Of a stretch of 64,000 nucleotides of DNA, positions 17,460 through 27,058 are shown piece after piece. Made by a program: the position numbers and the translations under genes. The notes beneath the pieces are model-generated. The model saw only the letters and a list, made by a program, of their open reading frames with translations, was not told the origin of the DNA and ran no database searches. This stretch comes from TTA-H9 sp002071415 (GTDB taxonomy: Bacteria; Bacteroidota; Bacteroidia; Bacteroidales; TTA-H9): positions 135,083 through 199,082 of the forward strand of contig DAONSX010000001.1 of the NCBI GenBank assembly GCA_035411425.1, in the 5' to 3' direction. Position 1 is the stretch's first letter. Every line of letters begins with the position of its first letter.

Positions 17460-18617
17460 ATGGCTAATTTCGATTCGATTATTCCACGAGAAGGTACCTC
17501 ATGCGTGAAATATGATTTACGCAATCAAGTTTTTGGTACCGAGGAGGTAGTACCAATGTGGGTAGCCGATATGGATTTTGCTACCCCCGAATTTATTTTG
17601 CAAGCCTTGCATCGGCGTTTGAATCATCCGTTATTGGGTTATTCTTTTCGAGCGCAAGAATTCAATGAAAGCCTTGCTAATTGGTTATTCCGCCGTCATG
17701 CCCTATCTATCGATCCCCAAATTGTGAGCTTTAGTCCAGGAGTAGTCACAGGCCTTATGGTTCTAACTCTGGCTTTTACCAATCCAGGTGATAAAATCAT
17801 AGTTCAACCTCCTGTCTATCCGCCATTTTTCGAAGTTCCCAGAGCTCACGAACGAATTGTCATAAACAATCCATTGAAATTCGATGGGGAAAGATATTCG
17901 ATGGATTTCGATGACTTGCGCGAAAAAGCCCCAGGCGTCAGAATGCTTATCCTGTCGAATCCACATAATCCTGTTGGACGTGCATGGGAGAGACGAGAAT
18001 TAGAACAGCTTTCCGAGATTTGTATACAAAACGATATCATGATTGTTTCGGACGAGATTCATTCCGATATTATATTTCCGGGCTATCGCCATACTCCCTT
18101 ACTCTCGCTGGACAAGGAGATTGGCATGCGTTCTGCTAGCTGCTTTGCACCCAGCAAGACTTTCAATATAGCCGGACTCTCCACCAGTGCCATTTTGATC
18201 CCTGATCCTCAAAAACGCAAAATTTACAACGACACCCTCGAACGCTTCCATTTGCAAATGGGAAACCTTTTAGGGAATATTGCATTCGAAGCTGCATACA
18301 ACCAAGGCGAAGACTGGCTCGAAGAATTACTCGATTATCTTCATCAATCGGTGAGGATAGCAACACATTACTTCGAAGAACATCTTTCACCCATTCACCT
18401 CGTACAACCCGAAGCTACCTATTTGCTGTGGCTCGATTTTCGGGGTCTTCATATTCCTGACGATGAACTTCATGCACACCTGATTCATAAGGCTCATCTA
18501 GGATTAAACCGGGGAGAAGAATTCGGAATCGAAGGGAAAGGATTTATGCGCATGAATATTGCCTGTCCACATGCAATTCTTGAAAAGGCTCTCGAAAGTT
18601 TAAAAAACATCTTATAA
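17460..18617 (+). CDS. MalY/PatB-family C-S lyase (cystathionine beta-lyase type)
   Basis: 385 residues of a fold-type I PLP enzyme. WVADMDFATPE near residue 35 is the MalY/PatB signature. SNPHNPVGRAW, VSDEIHSDI and SKTFNIAGL follow, with the PLP lysine at Lys233, and then FMRMNIACP near the C-terminus. Such enzymes cleave cystathionine or other cysteine conjugates to give pyruvate, ammonia and a thiol; exact substrate is unknown. It lies 63 bases after gcvT and 7 bases before the HAD phosphatase gene, with which it is probably cotranscribed. Confidence 0.88.
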   Translation: MANFDSIIPREGTSCVKYDLRNQVFGTEEVVPMWVADMDFATPEFILQALHRRLNHPLLGYSFRAQEFNESLANWLFRRHALSIDPQIVSFSPGVVTGLMVLTLAFTNPGDKIIVQPPVYPPFFEVPRAHERIVINNPLKFDGERYSMDFDDLREKAPGVRMLILSNPHNPVGRAWERRELEQLSEICIQNDIMIVSDEIHSDIIFPGYRHTPLLSLDKEIGMRSASCFAPSKTFNIAGLSTSAILIPDPQKRKIYNDTLERFHLQMGNLLGNIAFEAAYNQGEDWLEELLDYLHQSVRIATHYFEEHLSPIHLVQPEATYLLWLDFRGLHIPDDELHAHLIHKAHLGLNRGEEFGIEGKGFMRMNIACPHAILEKALESLKNIL

Positions 18618-18624
18618 TAACAGA

Positions 18625-19305
18625 ATGAACTCATTTCAGGCAGCTATTTTCGACCTCGATGGCCTGTTGATCGATTCGGAACCCTTATGGGAAGAAGCCG
18701 AAATAAACGTATTTGCACGTCTTGGGGTAAAAATTACTTCACAAATGTGCCAGAAGGTGAAAGGATTTCGTGTGGATGAAACAATTAGATTTTTTTGCCA
18801 GTGTACATCTTTTGATGCCCTCGACCCTGACTTGATCGAACAACAAATTATTTCCGAGGTAAAACGATCGATTTATGAAAAAGCCAGGGGTTTACCGGGT
18901 TGCGTATATATATTGCATTTCTTCCAGTCGCGTGATATTCCTCTTGCTCTTGCTTCGGCTTCACCCTACGATATTATCGATCTGGCTCTAAGAAAATTGA
19001 GCATTCATCAGCACTTTAAAATCATTTATAGTGCCACGGAAGAAAAATATGGCAAACCTCATCCTGGAATATTTTTTACCACTGCTGAGCAATTGCAGGT
19101 TGAACCACAAAATTGTATCGTATTCGAAGATGCGCTCAATGGCATCATTGCAGCCAAAGCTGCCAGAATGAAGGCAGTGGCCGTTCCTGCTGACCAAACC
19201 TCGATGGATTTGCGATTTGTGTTGGCCGATCTAATCCTCCCGTCCTTACTCCAATTCAAAGAAGATCATCTCGAATATTTGATAAACCCACATCATGGAG
19301 GATGA
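18625..19305 (+). CDS. HAD-superfamily phosphatase, hexitol/sugar-phosphatase (HxpB/YniC) type
   Basis: 226 residues. Motif I FDLDGLLIDSEP has Asp10 (nucleophile) and Asp12 (acid/base). The alpha-helical cap has WEEAEINVFARLG and KVKGFRVDETIRFF, motif II is ALASAS, motif III is the Lys in EEKYGKPHPGIFF, and motif IV VFEDALNGIIAAKAA. The cap type and the motif pattern fit beta-phosphoglucomutase-like phosphatases, nearest to hexitol phosphatase HxpB. It hydrolyses a small sugar phosphate in the cytosol; the substrate is not settled. It directly follows the C-S lyase gene by 7 bases. Confidence 0.85.
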   Translation: MNSFQAAIFDLDGLLIDSEPLWEEAEINVFARLGVKITSQMCQKVKGFRVDETIRFFCQCTSFDALDPDLIEQQIISEVKRSIYEKARGLPGCVYILHFFQSRDIPLALASASPYDIIDLALRKLSIHQHFKIIYSATEEKYGKPHPGIFFTTAEQLQVEPQNCIVFEDALNGIIAAKAARMKAVAVPADQTSMDLRFVLADLILPSLLQFKEDHLEYLINPHHGG

Positions 19306-19398
19306 GTTTAATAAATCTTTAAGTTTTCTTTTAGAAAACATTTATTAACTGTATTTTAACTTGTTTTGCAGGCTGATTTCTCAAAGCCGTTTCATTCG

Positions 19399-21087
19399 AT
19401 GGTTATAAATATATTGTCTATCATCGGAGCCTTATGCTTGTTTCTATTCGGCATGAAGCTGATGAGCGAAGCTTTGCAGAAGATGGCCGGACAAAACCTG
19501 AGGAATTTTATTTCGGGTTTGGCTCAGAATCCCGTAAAGGGTGTGCTGTCTGGTCTGGTAATCACCGCAGCACTCCAATCCTCATCAGCTACTACGGTAA
19601 TGATTATAGGATTATGTACAGCAAATCTTTTGACTTTCCCTCAGGCATTTTCCCTTATCATGGGAGCAAATATCGGCACTACCCTCAAAGCTTGGATTAT
19701 TGCATTCATTGGCTATAATTTCGACCTTTCTCAATTTGCTCTACCTATCATTGCCTTATGTTTCATTCTACTATTTTCGAAAAAAGCTACCATTAGGGCC
19801 TTAGGAGAATTCTTCATGGGTTTTGCCCTTTTGTTTATGGGAATGAATTTTTTAATGATGCAAAGCCAAAGCCTAACTACTCATCCTGAATGGATTGGTT
19901 GGATACAATCTCACAATCATCGGGGATTTAGCTCTATTCTTTTTTTTGTGACCATGGGTTTTGTATTGACTGCTGTTTTGCAATCTTCATCGGCTATGCT
20001 GGTGTTTACTTTTGCCCTGTGTGCTTCGGGAATCGTTGGTTATGAAAATGCTGCAGCTATGGTAATTGGCGAGAATGTAGGAACTACCATAACGGCTAAT
20101 GCGGCGGCAATTGTGGGAAATTACAAGGCCAGACGTGCAGCACTTTCACATTTTTTGTTCAATGTTTCATTGATGATTTTAGCCCTTGCTTTTTTCCCTT
20201 TTATCATCCAAATGATGACAAGTTTTACAAAAGGACTTACCGGACAGAATCCGTCCTCTGATTCTCAGTCCATTCCATTTGCTCTCTCAGCCTTCCATAC
20301 GTTTTTGAACCTCATTACTACGGCAATCTGGATCAATTTCATTCCTCAAATGTCGGCTATAGTAAATACTATTATTCCAGTAAAATATTCCACCCCATAT
20401 CAAATAAGATATTTCAATCCTTTCTTTATTTCGACTTCTGAGTTCAATCTTTTACACTTAAAGCATGAAATAGCTGTCTTAAGTTCTGAAGTAATAGAGC
20501 TTTTTCGCTTCGTAATCTCTTCGGTCGTCCCCGGAGATACTTCGAATCTGATTCAGCAAAATGAAGATGCTGAGCGTCTTTATCAGAAAATTCAATTCCA
20601 CCACACTGAAATTTTAAATTACATCCAAACCATTTCTTTCGATGAAATGAGTGCTGATGGACAGGTGCGTTACCGAACCATGCTCCTTACACTGGAAAAT
20701 TTTCAGGTAATTGTAAAAGTCAACCAAAAATTGCTGCAAACGATACAGGAAAAATCGAAAGAAAAGATATGGTTCTCACCCAAACAACACAGAGACCTCA
20801 TGGGCTTGTTAGATGAAGTAGATTCGGCCTTCCAATTGCTTGTCAATAACCTCAATGGAGAATATCATAAGGTAAATATTGCCGAATCTCAACTTATTGA
20901 AGAAAAAATCAATAAAATGAGAGATAAAATCAAGGAAAAACTCCCAAGAAAAATTGAACAGGGAAAGATTAATCCTCTCTCGGTCGATTATTATAAATCT
21001 CTGGTCGATGCGGCCGAAAACTTAGGGGACCTTATGATGGAGATCAATCGGAAGTTGGCCGAATGTGGGAAGAAAACAATGCCATAA
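19399..21087 (+). CDS. Na/Pi cotransporter family protein with PhoU-like tail
   Basis: 562 residues from ATG 19399; an earlier TTG at 19366 is open but unlikely. Two NptA/PF02690-type repeats are seen with the paired glutamine-serine motifs QSSSATT (about residue 56) and QSSSAML (about residue 195), and GANIGTT and GENVGTT. These form the two inverted transport halves in about eight membrane helices. The C-terminal soluble part (from about residue 340) is a helical PhoU-like domain. It likely moves phosphate with sodium, though it may act on other anions. Upstream 93 bases from the HAD gene contain no clear promoter. Confidence 0.9.
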   Translation: MVINILSIIGALCLFLFGMKLMSEALQKMAGQNLRNFISGLAQNPVKGVLSGLVITAALQSSSATTVMIIGLCTANLLTFPQAFSLIMGANIGTTLKAWIIAFIGYNFDLSQFALPIIALCFILLFSKKATIRALGEFFMGFALLFMGMNFLMMQSQSLTTHPEWIGWIQSHNHRGFSSILFFVTMGFVLTAVLQSSSAMLVFTFALCASGIVGYENAAAMVIGENVGTTITANAAAIVGNYKARRAALSHFLFNVSLMILALAFFPFIIQMMTSFTKGLTGQNPSSDSQSIPFALSAFHTFLNLITTAIWINFIPQMSAIVNTIIPVKYSTPYQIRYFNPFFISTSEFNLLHLKHEIAVLSSEVIELFRFVISSVVPGDTSNLIQQNEDAERLYQKIQFHHTEILNYIQTISFDEMSADGQVRYRTMLLTLENFQVIVKVNQKLLQTIQEKSKEKIWFSPKQHRDLMGLLDEVDSAFQLLVNNLNGEYHKVNIAESQLIEEKINKMRDKIKEKLPRKIEQGKINPLSVDYYKSLVDAAENLGDLMMEINRKLAECGKKTMP

Positions 21088-21099
21088 GACCTATTTTCA

Positions 21100-21107
21100 T
21101 AATTTTG
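21100..21107 (+). promoter_or_regulatory. Candidate -7 box for argS
   Basis: TAATTTTG, 19 bases before the argS ATG. No TTG at the -33 position. It lies in the short gap after the Na/Pi transporter. Confidence 0.45.
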
Positions 21108-21126
21108 TCGCTCCAAGCTTTTATAC

Positions 21127-22905
21127 ATGTTTGCTCAACTTCTTGCTCAACAAACGGGCTATGCTATCGAAGCCCTATATCACCACATCGTTCAACCCAA
21201 CCAAGTCCCCGTGAATAAAACAAAAAAAGAATTCACAGGAGATTTTACTATTATAACTTTCCCTTTTGCAAAAATCTCGAAAAAATCTCCCGAACTTACT
21301 GCTCGTGAAATCGGTGAATGGCTTAAAAATGCTCTTCCCGAAATCGAAAGTTTCAACGTAATAAAAGGTTATCTCAATATTATTCTGAAAGATGATTTCT
21401 GGATGGAATTTCTCGATAAGAATTATCGAAATCACAGTTTTGGTTTAAATCCTCAAAAACAAGGGCAGGCACCAGTATTGATCGAATTCTCATCGCCCAA
21501 TACCAATAAACCTCTTCATCTTGGTCATATTCGGAACAATCTTTTGGGGCATTCGGTTGCCGAAATCCTCGAAGCTACGGGTTTGCCCGTAGTAAGAGTA
21601 AACCTGGTAAACGATCGCGGCATTCACGTATGCAAATCCATGCTGGCATGGAAAAAATGGAGTAATGGTGAAACTCCTGAATCCAGTGGCCTTAAAGGCG
21701 ATCACCTGGTAGGTAATTATTATGTTCTTTTCGAGAAAAAATATAAAGAAGAAGTTAATCAGCTGAAGGCAAACGGTTTGGACGAAGAAACGGCACTTCG
21801 CACGGCTCCATTAATGCTCGAAGCACAGGAAATGCTAAGAAAATGGGAAGCGGGAGATGCCGAAACGCATTCACTTTGGGAAATGATGAACTCTTGGGTG
21901 TATGAGGGCTTCAATGAAACATATAAACGCCTGGGCATTTCATTCGATAAAATTTATTATGAATCGGAAACCTATTCTTTGGGAAAGAAAATTGTGGAAG
22001 AAGGATTTAAAGCAGGCGTTTTTTACCAAAAAGAAGATGGCTCGGTTTGGGTCGATTTAACTTCAGATAATTTAGACCATAAACTGCTCCTTCGCTCCGA
22101 TGGTACTTCGGTTTACATTACTCAAGACCTCGGCTGTGCTGAATTACGATATCAGGAATTCTCACCACAAAAAATGATTTATGTGGTTGGGAATGAGCAA
22201 AATTACCACTTCGAAGTTCTAAAACTCATCCTACAGCGTTTGGGCCGAACTTATGCCGACAAAATCTTCCATCTTTCTTATGGAATGGTAGATTTGCCTG
22301 AGGGAAAAATGAAATCTCGCGAAGGAACAGTGGTGGATGCCGACGATTTGATAGAGGAAATAATTTTGACTGCCCGGGAAATTACCCTCGAACTTGGAAA
22401 AGCAACCGACCTTGACGAATATGAGGCTCATGAACTCTTCAGCATGATTGGTCTGGCTGCACTGAAATATTTTATTCTGAAGGTCGATCCTCGGAAGAAT
22501 ATCTTGTTCAATCCCACCGAATCGATCGATTTTGATGGGAATACCGGACCTTTTATCCAATATACTCATGCCCGCATCCGCTCGGTACTCCGAAAAGCCA
22601 ATCCGTGGAGCTTTACTCCCCAAAAGAATATGACATTCTATGAAGAAGAAAAAGAAATCTTGAAGATTTTATATGATTTCCCTTCAGTAATCAAGCAATC
22701 GGCCAAAGAACTCGATCCCTCTCAAATAGCCAATTTTGCCTACGAACTAGCACGAAGTTACAATCAATTCTATCATAATTTGAGCATATTGCACGAACCC
22801 GATGAACAACGCATGCTTACCCGTCTTGCTATTTCACAATTTACTGCCCAGGTTATTCGCATTAGCATGCATCTTCTGGGAATAGACGTCCCCGAACGAA
22901 TGTAA
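21127..22905 (+). CDS. argS: Arginyl-tRNA synthetase
   Basis: 592 residues. The N-terminal Add-1 domain (about 1-115) precedes the class I catalytic fold. The HIGH motif is HLGH at 131-134 in SSPNTNKPLHLGH, and the KMSK equivalent is the GKMKSREG stretch. Later residues include GNTGPFIQYTHARIRS, and the DALR domain ends in ISMHLLGIDVPERM, the usual C-terminus. It charges tRNA-Arg, which has a gene at 28 kb. It has its own -7 box and converges on a lipoprotein gene 26 bases away. Confidence 0.97.
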   Translation: MFAQLLAQQTGYAIEALYHHIVQPNQVPVNKTKKEFTGDFTIITFPFAKISKKSPELTAREIGEWLKNALPEIESFNVIKGYLNIILKDDFWMEFLDKNYRNHSFGLNPQKQGQAPVLIEFSSPNTNKPLHLGHIRNNLLGHSVAEILEATGLPVVRVNLVNDRGIHVCKSMLAWKKWSNGETPESSGLKGDHLVGNYYVLFEKKYKEEVNQLKANGLDEETALRTAPLMLEAQEMLRKWEAGDAETHSLWEMMNSWVYEGFNETYKRLGISFDKIYYESETYSLGKKIVEEGFKAGVFYQKEDGSVWVDLTSDNLDHKLLLRSDGTSVYITQDLGCAELRYQEFSPQKMIYVVGNEQNYHFEVLKLILQRLGRTYADKIFHLSYGMVDLPEGKMKSREGTVVDADDLIEEIILTAREITLELGKATDLDEYEAHELFSMIGLAALKYFILKVDPRKNILFNPTESIDFDGNTGPFIQYTHARIRSVLRKANPWSFTPQKNMTFYEEEKEILKILYDFPSVIKQSAKELDPSQIANFAYELARSYNQFYHNLSILHEPDEQRMLTRLAISQFTAQVIRISMHLLGIDVPERM

Positions 22906-22931
22906 TTCATCGAATAATTAGCTCCTGATAA

Positions 22932-24383
22932 TTATCTCTTACCCCCAGAATAATCTGGCTCGTAAGCTCCAAGAGCTGGCCTCTGCATATCTCGCTGGCG
23001 ACCTAAAATATCCTGCAGAACTCCTGCGGATTTACCTGCGTGAAGTACAGGCGATAAGCTGTCGGGTTCGAGTTTGGGCTTTTCTATATCTACAAATAAT
23101 GGGTCGATATTGATGAGACATGAAGGAAATATACTCTCGTCCGTTGTGTTGAGACTGGTTTTGAGTAAACAATGATCGAAAATATAGGGGAAGCCAGTTC
23201 CCTGCTCACCCTGATCGATCGAGATCTCTTCGTACTGATTTCCAAAAATGATACTATTCGTGAAATTGAAGCTTGTGGGTTCGATATTTATCTGATTTTC
23301 ACCATCCATGTAATAATTTGTCAACAATAGGGAAGGAGACATGCGTATGCCCGAAGTCCAGAAATTTCCAATTGATAAATGAATGAATTCGTGAATGCCA
23401 CCTTCGAGTTGAAGTGCATACGAACCACAATTTACGATGACGCAGTTCACTGAATATAGATTACAACCCGTGCTTCTTAATCCACCTTTCTTCATGTTCC
23501 TGATAAGGGTTTCTGTGATTTCGAATCGAGCCCTTCGATTGTTGTTTCTTTGCTCGATCATAAGTCCTGTTGTACCATTTAGAATCTCAGCGTAATGTAT
23601 ATAACTTTCAGGACTTCCGTCGGCAAAATAAATCCCTTCCCATTGACCGGGCAAATCCTTGTAAAATTGATCGAGTCTGTCGTTTCTAAAAATTACTTTA
23701 TTTTCGGCTTCACCATTTACCTTTAGGCTAGCTTCTTTTTTTACGAGTAAACCGGCTCCATGATGAAAATAAACCCTCGTCCCGCCTTCCATCACAAGGG
23801 TAGAAGCCGAATCCACTATAGCCCATCCATAGATCAGATGCGGTTTGTCGCTAGTCCACGTTTGAGAACATTCTATGATAGAATAAGGTGGTAGATCGGC
23901 CGGAAAATGATCTGGAGTGTGATAATAAGCATTTTGTCCATAAGCTATAAGTTTGATGTTTTGATAGTTGCCATTGGTTAGAAATTCAATCGAATCGCTT
24001 ACTAGAAAGGGAGAATTTTTATCGTTTGGATTAATCCGAACACGAACAAAAATAAAAAGGCTATCATCTTTGTCGAGTTCCACGTCATTTTTTATCCAGG
24101 TATTTTGTCCATCTATGTTTAAACGATAAGCCGATTGTTCTCCACCTGCAAGCCGTAGATAACTGATCTTTATTTTTTTATTATTCTTATTGTATATTCT
24201 AAGTTCTTGAGTTACAGAACCAATGGTAGTAAAAACCGTATCGAAAACAACCGAATCGTTCGAAAAAGTCAATTGATAGGAGGAGTCTGTCGAGGGTTCG
24301 TCTTTTGTGCACGAAAAAAAAGAAAAGACCAAAAAAATGACTAAAACAGATGGAAAAAATAATGAATACCGACTGAATTTCAT
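22932..24383 (-). CDS. Lipoprotein with right-handed beta-helix-like repeats
   Basis: 483 residues. A lipobox around FFSC puts the lipidated cysteine at Cys25, so it is anchored in a membrane, likely the outer membrane. The N-terminal part (about 35-140) is a beta-sandwich with LRIYNKNNKKIKISYLRLAGG. From about 160, repeats such as LVMEGGTRVYFHHGAGLLVK, NKVIFRNDRL, YIHYAEILNGTTGL and LIRNMKKGGLRSTGCNLYS look like parallel beta-helix coils. The C-terminus LGRQRDMQRPALGAYEPD resembles the end motif of many such Bacteroidota lipoproteins. Function unknown. A minus-strand -7 box lies 42 bases upstream. Confidence 0.72.
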   Translation of the reverse strand: MKFSRYSLFFPSVLVIFLVFSFFSCTKDEPSTDSSYQLTFSNDSVVFDTVFTTIGSVTQELRIYNKNNKKIKISYLRLAGGEQSAYRLNIDGQNTWIKNDVELDKDDSLFIFVRVRINPNDKNSPFLVSDSIEFLTNGNYQNIKLIAYGQNAYYHTPDHFPADLPPYSIIECSQTWTSDKPHLIYGWAIVDSASTLVMEGGTRVYFHHGAGLLVKKEASLKVNGEAENKVIFRNDRLDQFYKDLPGQWEGIYFADGSPESYIHYAEILNGTTGLMIEQRNNNRRARFEITETLIRNMKKGGLRSTGCNLYSVNCVIVNCGSYALQLEGGIHEFIHLSIGNFWTSGIRMSPSLLLTNYYMDGENQINIEPTSFNFTNSIIFGNQYEEISIDQGEQGTGFPYIFDHCLLKTSLNTTDESIFPSCLINIDPLFVDIEKPKLEPDSLSPVLHAGKSAGVLQDILGRQRDMQRPALGAYEPDYSGGKR

Positions 24384-24424
24384 TCTTCTTATCGAATTTA
24401 ATAATGTTGATCACTAAAAACGGG

Positions 24425-24432
24425 CAAATTTA
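24425..24432 (-). promoter_or_regulatory. Candidate -7 box for the beta-helix lipoprotein
   Basis: Minus-strand TAAATTTG, 42 bases from the start codon. No -33 match. Confidence 0.4.
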
Positions 24433-24560
24433 CAAATATTGCAAAGGTCATTCCTTCTCATTTTTCAATATCTCATTGCCAATCTTGGGCAAAATAAATC
24501 GTCTAAAATCAAAAAACCGCTCTTTACGAACTTTAATCCATTTAGTTTGTTAAAAATATC

Positions 24561-24568
24561 TAATTTTG
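24561..24568 (+). promoter_or_regulatory. Candidate -7 box for rpsA
   Basis: TAATTTTG, 100 bases before the rpsA start. Only a TTTG with short spacing (24546-24549) lies upstream. The long leader this implies is described separately. Confidence 0.5.
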
Positions 24569-24570
24569 CA

Positions 24571-24660
24571 GCTTCTTTCCGGATGAAGTTTAAAAATTAT
24601 GTCTAACCAGGTTATACGGGTTTATCCATCCGGAGGGTAACACCGGTTTAACCACAATTA
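24571..24660 (+). promoter_or_regulatory. Candidate structured 5' leader of rpsA
   Basis: About 90 bases between the -7 box and the start can pair in more than one way: TCCGGATG (24578-24585) with CATCCGGA (24627-24634), an exact 8-base match, and GGTTA with TAACC on either side of the 24611-24653 segment. It has near-repeats of CGGGTTTATCC/CCGGTTTAACC. Ribosomal protein S1 mRNAs are autoregulated in other bacteria, so a control element is plausible. No known family was recognised. Confidence 0.35.
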
Positions 24661-24667
24661 AAATTGA

Positions 24668-26962
24668 ATGTCAGATTTTGAAGAAAATGCCGAAATTGGC
24701 ATGCAACCAACCGAGGAAACTACTCCTGAGGAAGAAACTCCAGTAACAGTCGAACCCGAGCAAAAAAATTTCCCTGAAAACATTGTGGAGTCTAAAGTAT
24801 CTGTGATAAAACCCTCAAGAATGGAAAAGAAACAGAAGCCTCTCCCAATGGAAGATTTCGACTGGGAAGACACGGGCAAAAAAGCCCATTATAGCAAAGA
24901 AGAACTCAATCGCCTCGAAGAACTTTATGGAAGGACTTTTAACACCGTTGTGGAGCAGGAAGTGGTAGAAGGAACGATTGTGGCCATGAATCCCCGTGAA
25001 GTAGTCGTTAACATTGGTTTTAAATCGGATGGAGTAATTCCTCTATCGGAATTTCGGTACGATCCCGACTTGAAGATGGGCGATAAAGTGGAAGTTTATG
25101 TCGAAAATCAGGAAGACAGTACGGGGCAGCTCATTCTTTCGCATAAGAAGGCCAGGCTTTTACGCGCATGGGAACGTGTCAACCAGGCTTACGATAATCA
25201 GGAAATCATTAAAGGGTATGTAAAATGCCGCACCAAGGGAGGCCTAATCGTTGATGTATTTGGAATCGAGGCCTTTTTGCCCGGATCTCAGATCGATGTA
25301 AAACCCATACGCGATTATGATGTTTTCGTGGATAAGGTGATGGAGTTCAAAGTGGTAAAAATCAATCAGGAATATAAGAATGTCGTCGTTTCTCACAAAG
25401 CCCTCATCGAAGATGAACTCGAAGCTCAAAAAGCCGAAATTATTGCCAAACTCGAAAAAGGTCAGATCCTCGAAGGGACAGTTAAAAATATTACCACTTA
25501 TGGCGTCTTTGTTGACTTGGGCGGAGTAGATGGCCTCATCCATATTACCGACCTTTCATGGGGAAGAATTAATCATCCCGAAGAAGTAGTTCAACTCGAT
25601 CAAAAAATAAAAGTGGTTATTCTCGATTTCGACGACAACAAGAAAAGAATCGCCCTTGGATTGAAACAACTTACACCTCACCCGTGGGATTCTTTGGATC
25701 CAAACCTGAAAGTAGGCGATAAGGTAAAAGGCAAGGTAGTTGTAATTGCAGATTATGGTGCATTTATCGAAATCGCTCCCGGAGTCGAGGGTTTAATTCA
25801 TGTATCGGAAATGTCGTGGTCGCAGCATTTACGCACTGCCCATGATTTCATGAAAGTTGGAGATGAAGTAGAAGCCGTTATTTTAAGCCTCGATCGCGAA
25901 CAGCGCAAAATGTCATTAGGCATTAAACAGCTTATTCCCGATCCCTGGATCAACATTAAGGAAAAATATCCTATCAATTCGAGGCATATTGCCAATGTTC
26001 GCAATTTTACCAATTTCGGCATCTTTGTCGAACTCGAAGAAGGTGTAGACGGTTTGATCCACATCAGCGATCTTTCATGGTCGAAAAAAATAAAACACCC
26101 GGCCGAGTTTACCAAAATTGGCGAACAAATCGAAGTGGTAGTCTTAGACGTAGATGTTGAATCACGTAGGCTTAGCCTTGGGCATAAACAGCTCGAAGAA
26201 AATCCATGGGATGTATTCGAAACCATTTTCATCCCAGGCTCCATTCATAAAGGAACCATCATCGAAAAAGTTGACAAAGGATATGAGGTTTCTTTGCCTT
26301 ATGGAGTTGAAGCTTACCTGCCTTCACGTCAGGCCATTAAAGAAAATAACGAAGAAGCCCAACTGGATGAAACCCTCGATGTAAAAGTTACCGAGTTTTC
26401 GAAGGATAATAAACGAATTGTAGTTTCACACAGCAAGGTTTATCAGGATGCTCAGGCAGCCGAAAAAGCCAAAGAAGCAAAAGAAACCGAAAAGCCAGCT
26501 AAAACCCCTAAGAGCACCAAGGCTTCTTTGAAGAAAATTCAAGAAACCCTCGAAAAAAGTACTTTGGGTGATATAGAAGCCCTCGCCAACCTTAAAGAAG
26601 AAATGCTGGAAGTTGAAAAAGCAAAACTCGAAAACTTATCCAAACGAAAAAAATCACCTAAATCGAAAAAAACAGAAAAGGTTAAAACTTCTGAACTCAC
26701 CCCAGAACCGGAACTCTCTCATGACACAGAAGAACATGCTGTCCCTCCATCCTCAGATGAAACACCCGCTCTGCCTTCTGATGAAATCACTAAAAAATCT
26801 TCCGAAGAAACTGTTGCCGAAACAATAGAAGAACTCCAAAAACCTAAGGAAGAAAATGCAGAAGCCATAGAACAATCTGCAGGTGAAGATTTGGAACAAA
26901 CCAGCAATCCAAAAGAAGAGAATACTTCCGAACCCTCTGGAGAGATTTCTGATAAGAATTGA
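24668..26962 (+). CDS. rpsA: 30S ribosomal protein S1 with long charged C-terminal tail
   Basis: 764 residues, longer than the roughly 550-600 of most S1 proteins. The N-terminal 80 residues are acidic and low in complexity. Six S1 RNA-binding domains follow, between about residue 95 and 590; the third to fifth are the most canonical (GVFVDLGGVDGLIHITDLSW, GAFIEIAPGVEGLIHVSEMSW and GIFVELEEGVDGLIHISDLSW). The last 170 or so residues are Lys/Glu/Pro-rich and probably disordered. S1 binds mRNA at the ribosome, a role that matters in a phylum with few Shine-Dalgarno sites. No Shine-Dalgarno sequence precedes it. A strong terminator follows. Confidence 0.95.
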   Translation: MSDFEENAEIGMQPTEETTPEEETPVTVEPEQKNFPENIVESKVSVIKPSRMEKKQKPLPMEDFDWEDTGKKAHYSKEELNRLEELYGRTFNTVVEQEVVEGTIVAMNPREVVVNIGFKSDGVIPLSEFRYDPDLKMGDKVEVYVENQEDSTGQLILSHKKARLLRAWERVNQAYDNQEIIKGYVKCRTKGGLIVDVFGIEAFLPGSQIDVKPIRDYDVFVDKVMEFKVVKINQEYKNVVVSHKALIEDELEAQKAEIIAKLEKGQILEGTVKNITTYGVFVDLGGVDGLIHITDLSWGRINHPEEVVQLDQKIKVVILDFDDNKKRIALGLKQLTPHPWDSLDPNLKVGDKVKGKVVVIADYGAFIEIAPGVEGLIHVSEMSWSQHLRTAHDFMKVGDEVEAVILSLDREQRKMSLGIKQLIPDPWINIKEKYPINSRHIANVRNFTNFGIFVELEEGVDGLIHISDLSWSKKIKHPAEFTKIGEQIEVVVLDVDVESRRLSLGHKQLEENPWDVFETIFIPGSIHKGTIIEKVDKGYEVSLPYGVEAYLPSRQAIKENNEEAQLDETLDVKVTEFSKDNKRIVVSHSKVYQDAQAAEKAKEAKETEKPAKTPKSTKASLKKIQETLEKSTLGDIEALANLKEEMLEVEKAKLENLSKRKKSPKSKKTEKVKTSELTPEPELSHDTEEHAVPPSSDETPALPSDEITKKSSEETVAETIEELQKPKEENAEAIEQSAGEDLEQTSNPKEENTSEPSGEISDKN

Positions 26963-26983
26963 TCGGAAGAAATACTTTGTATA

Positions 26984-27025
26984 ATTCACCCAAACTTTCT
27001 TTTATGTGAGTTTGGGTGAATTTTT
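26984..27025 (+). terminator. Rho-independent terminator of rpsA
   Basis: ATTCACCCAAACT (26984-26996) pairs perfectly over 13 bases with AGTTTGGGTGAAT (27009-27021), loop of 12, followed by a run of T. This is the strongest terminator in the window and sits 22 bases after the rpsA stop. The next gene, rnz, starts 33 bases after it. Confidence 0.9.
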
Positions 27026-27058
27026 AAATGAAAATTGTTTTTTACGTAAAATTCAAAA

